Assembly (NCBI RefSeq): GCF_900605015.1
Contig: NZ_LR027573.1
Coordinates: 924,727-988,726 of the forward strand
DNA: 64,000 nt
Direction of reading: 5' to 3'
Origin: Olsenella sp. Marseille-P4559
Lineage (GTDB): Bacteria > Actinomycetota > Coriobacteriia > Coriobacteriales > Atopobiaceae
Part shown: piece by piece, positions 60,352-64,000 of the stretch
Position numbering within the stretch: position 1 is the first letter of the stretch
How the letters are laid out: each line of letters begins with the position of its first letter
Made by a program: the position numbers and the translations under genes
The notes under the pieces: model-generated
Told to the model about the DNA's origin: nothing
What the model saw: the letters and a program-made list of their open reading frames with translations, nothing else
The model's database searches: none

Positions 60352-62165
60352 GGTGGCAGGCGGCGGCCGCGCTGGCCGCAGCCGCGTTCGCCATGGGAGA
60401 CGCAGCGGCCGCGGCAATAGCGGCGTCGGGCGCGAACCCGATCCTCGACCCGGAGGCCGCCATGGCGGCGATCCCGGCAGCGCTCCGCGCGGGACACGTC
60501 TTCTCCGCGGAGGCGCTTCCCCTGTGCGCCGGGACCGCCTGCGCGTGCGGCGCACTTTTCGCCTGGGCCCGCTCACTGGGGACCAAGGGGGCCCGGCGCG
60601 ACGGCGAGGAGCACGGTAGCTCCAGGTGGGCCACGCGCAAGGACATCGCGCCCTTCGGCGACCCCAAGGACCCCGACAACAACATCATCCTCACCGACAA
60701 CGCGCGCATCCGCCTCGTGAGCCGCAGGTTCGACCTCTCCACCGACACCAACGACAACGTGCTCGTGGTTGGAGGACCCGGCACCGGCAAGACGCGCTAC
60801 TACGTCAAGCCGAACCTCCTGCAGGCCAACGCCAGCTTCTTCGTGACCGACCCGAAGGGCACGCTCATCCGCGAGATGGGCGGCGCGCTGGCGGAGCTCG
60901 GCTACGAGATCCGCGCGTTCGACACCATCGACTTCACGCGCTCCATGCGCTTCAACCCCATAGCCTACATAAGCGACGAGGCGGGAGTCATCCGCTTCGC
61001 CCGCGGCATCGTCGCCAACACCGAGGGCGAGGCCGACCACAAGGGCGACCCCTACTGGGAGAAGGCCGAGCGCCTGGTCTACACCGCGCTCACGGCCTAC
61101 CTCGTCATGCACTGCGAGCCCGCCGACCGGAACCTCGACGGGCTGCTCACGCTGCTCTCGCTCGCCGACGCCCGCGACGACCCGGGCTACATGAGCCCGC
61201 TCGACATGGTGTTCCGCGAGCTGGAGACCGGCGAGCGCTACGTCAGGCGCGGCGGCGCCTCGGCGGAGGGCGGTTCGCTGCGCGGCTTCGCCGAGGAGGA
61301 CGGCGCGTGGGAGTGGGTCAAGGTCCGCGAGCCCGCGCCCCCCGACGACTTCGCGCTCGCGAGCTACCGCGAGTTCCGCGTGGCCGCCGGCGACACCATG
61401 AAGTCGATGCTCTCGAGCTGCAACGTCCGCCTGAAGCCGCTTTCCATCCGCGCCGTGCGCGACCTCACCTCCAAAGACGAGCTCGACCTCGCCCACATGG
61501 GCGACGAGGGCGCGAAGGTCGCGCTCTTCGCGTCTATGAGCGACACCGACTCGACCTTCGACTTCCTGTTCGCCCTGCTCATGGACACAGCCGTGAGCGC
61601 GCTTTGCGCCGAGGCGCTCGAGGCGCACGGCGGCTCGCTGCCCACGACGGTGCACTTCGTCTTCGACGAGTTCGCCAACATCGGGCGCATACCAGACTTC
61701 GAGCGGACCATCGCCGTCACCCGCAGCAGGAACATCGCCGTCTCGATGATCGTCCAGTCGCTCTCGCAGCTGAAGGAGACCTACGGCGACAACAACGCCG
61801 AGACCATCGTGAACGCCTGCGACACGCTGCTCTACCTGGGCGGCAAGGCGAACGAGACCAACGAGGAGATCAGCAAGATGGCCGGCAAGCAGACGGTGGC
61901 GAGCGAGACGCAGAGCGACTCGCGGGGCGCCGGCTGGACCCGGACCGTGAACCGCGGCATCTCCGAGCGCGACCTCATACAGCCCGCCGAGGTGGCGCGC
62001 ATGCCGCGCGAGGACGCGCTCGTGCTCGTGAACGGGTGCATGCCGCTCATGGACCGGAAGTACCGGCTCGAGCGCCACCCGCGCTCGAGCCTGCTCGAGG
62101 AGGCCGCGCGCCGCGGCCCGTTTGACTTCGCGGAGTACCGCAGGCGGAAGGACGGCGCCTCGTGA
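60348..62165 (+). CDS. VirD4/TraG-type coupling protein (T4CP)
   Basis: A 605-residue conjugation ATPase that links the relaxosome to the secretion channel. N-terminal membrane helices (~1-80), Walker A GGPGTGKTRYYVKPN (~145), Walker B VHFVFDEFANIGRIPDF and the following VTRSRNIAVSMIVQSLSQL with LGGKANETNEEISKMAG, characteristic of VirD4-like proteins of Tn-type elements. The ATG at 60348 is translationally coupled to the DUF3801 gene. Confidence 0.93.
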   Translation: MRWQAAAALAAAAFAMGDAAAAAIAASGANPILDPEAAMAAIPAALRAGHVFSAEALPLCAGTACACGALFAWARSLGTKGARRDGEEHGSSRWATRKDIAPFGDPKDPDNNIILTDNARIRLVSRRFDLSTDTNDNVLVVGGPGTGKTRYYVKPNLLQANASFFVTDPKGTLIREMGGALAELGYEIRAFDTIDFTRSMRFNPIAYISDEAGVIRFARGIVANTEGEADHKGDPYWEKAERLVYTALTAYLVMHCEPADRNLDGLLTLLSLADARDDPGYMSPLDMVFRELETGERYVRRGGASAEGGSLRGFAEEDGAWEWVKVREPAPPDDFALASYREFRVAAGDTMKSMLSSCNVRLKPLSIRAVRDLTSKDELDLAHMGDEGAKVALFASMSDTDSTFDFLFALLMDTAVSALCAEALEAHGGSLPTTVHFVFDEFANIGRIPDFERTIAVTRSRNIAVSMIVQSLSQLKETYGDNNAETIVNACDTLLYLGGKANETNEEISKMAGKQTVASETQSDSRGAGWTRTVNRGISERDLIQPAEVARMPREDALVLVNGCMPLMDRKYRLERHPRSSLLEEAARRGPFDFAEYRRRKDGAS

Positions 62166-62248
62166 CGGGGCCGCGACGGCGCGGGCCTCCCCCGCCGCGG
62201 GGGAGGAACAGCAAGGAACATCGTCAACCGAAAGCAAAGGAGAACAGC

Positions 62249-62464
62249 ATGCTCGCAAACGTCATCAAGCTCGTGTCGGGCTGCGTGACCTTCCTCGGCG
62301 GCTTCCTGGTCGTGTGGGGAGCGGTCTCGCTCGGCCTGGCCATCAGGGAGCAGCAGGGCGGCCCGCAGATCGCGACCGCCATTTCCACCATCGCCGGCGG
62401 CGCGATCATCATCGCCGCGTCGGTCTACTTCGGGCAGCTGGACACGTCCTGGCTGCCGGCATAG
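62249..62464 (+). CDS. Maff2-like small membrane protein (VirB2/pilin-like)
   Basis: A 71-residue protein with two hydrophobic helices (LVSGCVTFLGGFLVVWGAVS, TAISTIAGGAIIIAASVYFG) joined by a short polar loop (REQQGGPQ). Size, topology and position between T4CP and PrgI match Maff2 proteins of Firmicutes-type conjugative elements, thought to be VirB2-like. ATG 62249 after AAAGGAG. Confidence 0.85.
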   Translation: MLANVIKLVSGCVTFLGGFLVVWGAVSLGLAIREQQGGPQIATAISTIAGGAIIIAASVYFGQLDTSWLPA

Positions 62465-62476
62465 GGGGCGTCGCGG

Positions 62477-62902
62477 ATGGCGCTCCGGATACCGGTGCAG
62501 AAGGACATCGGCGAGTACGAGGAGAAGATCGTCGGGAAGATGAGCCTGCGCACGCTCGCATGCGTGTCGCTCGGCTTCGGCAGCGCGGTCGGGGCGGCGG
62601 CCTTCGTCCACCTGGGCCTGCACGCCGACGTCGCGGACGCGGCCTTCCCGATCATGCTCTGCAGCATGCCGTTCTGGCTCGCCGGGTTCTGGCGGCCCTT
62701 CGGCATGCGCGCCGAGGAGCTGCTGCCGCTTTTGGCGGCACACGAGCTCTCCCCGCAGCTGCTCGCGTACGAGCCCTGCCTCGCCGGGAGCCTCCCCGAG
62801 GGCTCGCCGCGCCCGGGCCGCCCGGGACGTCGCGCGAGGCGCAGGGCAAGGAAGAAAGGAGCCGAGCTCTATGAGCCGAGCAAGAAGCAACAAGGAGAAT
62901 AG
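62477..62902 (+). CDS. PrgI-family protein (VirB3-like)
   Basis: A 141-residue protein beginning with the PrgI signature IPVQKDIGEYEEKIVGKMSL, then two membrane helices (~30-50 and ~58-75) and a basic C-terminal tail (RPGRRARRRARKKG). PrgI proteins sit in the inner membrane part of the transfer channel. It overlaps the VirB4 gene by 32 bases. Confidence 0.88.
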   Translation: MALRIPVQKDIGEYEEKIVGKMSLRTLACVSLGFGSAVGAAAFVHLGLHADVADAAFPIMLCSMPFWLAGFWRPFGMRAEELLPLLAAHELSPQLLAYEPCLAGSLPEGSPRPGRPGRRARRRARKKGAELYEPSKKQQGE

Positions 62903-64000
62903 GCCGAAGCGCCCGAGCACCCTCGGGCTGCTCCTCGGCGGCACGGGCGGGCGCAAGGACGCCTCGAAGGGCGCGGAGGCCGAGCGGCAGAGGCGCCGCC
63001 GGGAGCGCGACCGCTCGCGCGAGATGGCCGCCTACGTCGGCTACGACGCCATGTACAGGGACGGCATCGCCCAGGTGATGCCCGGGGTGTTCAGCCAGAC
63101 GGTCGAGTTCTCCGACATCAGCTACCAGTCCGCGCGCAAGGAGGCGCGCGAGACGGCCTTCACCGTGATGAGCTCGCTGTTCAACTACTTCCCGGCGGAC
63201 TCCCACGTGCAGCTCCAGGTAGTGAACGCGCCCATCCCCGCCGACGAGGTCGGCCGCAAGGTCTTCTTCGAGCCCGGGGAGCGCGCCACCGCCGGGCTCG
63301 CCGAAGAGTACAACCGGATCCTCAACGACAAGATGCGCGAGGGCGTCTCGAACCTCGTGCGCCACCGCTACCTGACCTACGCCGTGGGCGCCGACGACGT
63401 CGACGCCGCGGTGCCCAAGCTCGCGCGCATCCGGGGCGACGTGGAGCAGACGCTCGCGCGCATACGCTGCTCGTCGCGCGCCCTCGACGGCGTCGAGAGG
63501 CTCGAGCTTTTGCAGGGGCAGCTGCGCCCGGGGTCGCGCTTCGAGTTCTCCTGGGACAAATTGTCCCCGACGTCGGGAGCGCGCACGAAGGACTTCGTCA
63601 TGCCCTCCACGCTCGACTTCAAGCCCGAGGGCAGGTCCGACTGCTTCCGCAGCGACGGGCGCTACGGCGCGGTGCTCGCGGTGCGCAGCTTCGGGTCGGT
63701 CATCGAGGAGACCTACCTCGCCTCCATCATCGACCTGCCGCTGCCGCTCAACGTGACGCTGCACGTGCAGCCCATCGCGCAGAGCGAGGCGCTCGCGCTC
63801 GTGAAGCGCCAGATCGACTGGATGGACAAGGAGATCATCGACGAGCAGATGAGCGCCGTGAAGAAGGGCTACGACTACCAGATCCTGCCGCCCGAGCTGC
63901 GCTTCTCGAAGGAGGAGGCCGAGGAGCTGCTCGACTTCCTGCGCAACAAGTCCGAGCGCCTGTTCGTCTACACGGGCCTCGTCTACACCTGGGCCGACAG
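62871..64000 (+). CDS. VirB4/TraE-type conjugation ATPase, 3' end missing
   Basis: The first 376 codons of a VirB4-like ATPase, open to the window edge. A basic N-terminus (RARSNKENRPKRPSTLGLLL) is followed by the VirB4 N-terminal domain (YVGYDAMYRDGIAQVMPGVF, SQTVEFSDISYQSARKEA, TLHVQPIAQSEALALVKRQ, ILPPELRFSKEEAEELLDFL). The Walker motifs lie beyond the window. Its ATG 62871 is inside the end of the PrgI gene with an AAAGGAG site. Confidence 0.9.
   Translation, partial: MSRARSNKENRPKRPSTLGLLLGGTGGRKDASKGAEAERQRRRRERDRSREMAAYVGYDAMYRDGIAQVMPGVFSQTVEFSDISYQSARKEARETAFTVMSSLFNYFPADSHVQLQVVNAPIPADEVGRKVFFEPGERATAGLAEEYNRILNDKMREGVSNLVRHRYLTYAVGADDVDAAVPKLARIRGDVEQTLARIRCSSRALDGVERLELLQGQLRPGSRFEFSWDKLSPTSGARTKDFVMPSTLDFKPEGRSDCFRSDGRYGAVLAVRSFGSVIEETYLASIIDLPLPLNVTLHVQPIAQSEALALVKRQIDWMDKEIIDEQMSAVKKGYDYQILPPELRFSKEEAEELLDFLRNKSERLFVYTGLVYTWAD

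Noticed and set aside
60573-62258. A minus-strand open frame of about 560 codons opposite the coupling protein
   Set aside because: Shadow of VirD4; Arg/Gly/Val/His-rich with no family resemblance.
1-64000. tRNA and rRNA genes
   Set aside because: I looked for T-loop (GGTTCGAATCC-type) and conserved rRNA segments on both strands and found none; the only TTCGA-like match in a structured RNA belongs to the SRP RNA.

Overview
The window reads as chromosomal DNA of a high-GC Gram-positive, most likely a gut or oral coriobacterium (Olsenella, Collinsella or Lancefieldella type). This is inferred from codon use, gene content (two membrane-anchored GH3 glycosidases with swapped domain order, a PTS beta-glucoside operon, AMMECR1/Memo/radical-SAM genes) and the actinobacterial style of the mobile elements. 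No rRNA or tRNA gene was found. One stable RNA, the small SRP RNA, is clear. The left edge begins inside dnaX with a fold-back inverted repeat, which suggests a contig end.

1-27.6 kb is the core-like part. It holds dnaX (partial); a GH3 glucosidase gene broken by one in-frame TAG; a LytTR/GHKL two-component pair; a complete MetNIQ transporter; an intact GH3 paralogue; a 1.2 kb gene-poor stretch of hairpins and remnants; DedA; SRP RNA; a PTS lactose/cellobiose-type IIA-IIB-IIC plus GH1 operon with its divergent GntR regulator; a YcxB-like membrane protein; an AMMECR1-Memo fusion overlapping its radical SAM partner; pgi; thioredoxin; and a PAP2 phosphatase. Extracellular GH3 enzymes, the PTS, the GH1 phospho-glucosidase and Pgi form a plausible beta-glucoside route into glycolysis.

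27.6-50.8 kb is accessory DNA. It holds a sortase/surface-protein remnant, IS30, IS1634-like, IS3-like and IS481-like transposase fragments, a DUF4143 ATPase, a DinJ/YafQ-type toxin-antitoxin pair, an ECF sigma factor with a membrane protein and an ABC exporter, YjdF, an aquaporin, a LanFEG/CprABC-like peptide-immunity ABC transporter with YxeA and a divergent two-component system, a MobC-like protein, a tyrosine integrase, an XRE regulator facing three operator palindromes, and a YtrA-type GntR regulator with a DUF5808 membrane protein. Two copies of a 15-bp motif matching the 3' end of guaA (coding IEWE), at 30401 and 50357, look like attachment-site scars.

50.8-56.6 kb is the most unusual part. 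A HEPN-type Abi protein gene (R-x4-H motif) is followed at once by two tandem promoter/small RNA/terminator units of near-identical design, a likely toxin plus antitoxin-RNA module. Next comes an IS110/IS1111-group element with inverted repeats and a long non-coding end that may encode a bridge RNA. Then comes an AT-rich Firmicutes-derived segment with an RlmN/Cfr-family 23S rRNA methyltransferase behind a short Arg-Ile-Arg leader peptide and an attenuator-like terminator. The foreign segment ends in a chimeric gene whose first ~21 codons look like the start of a conjugative-element sigma factor.

56.9-64 kb is the front of an integrative conjugative element: two small HTH proteins, a replication initiator carrying four 33-bp iteron-like repeats inside its own coding sequence, a DnaC-like helicase loader, a VirD4/TraG coupling protein, a Maff2-like pilin-like protein, a PrgI/VirB3 protein and a VirB4 ATPase running off the right edge.
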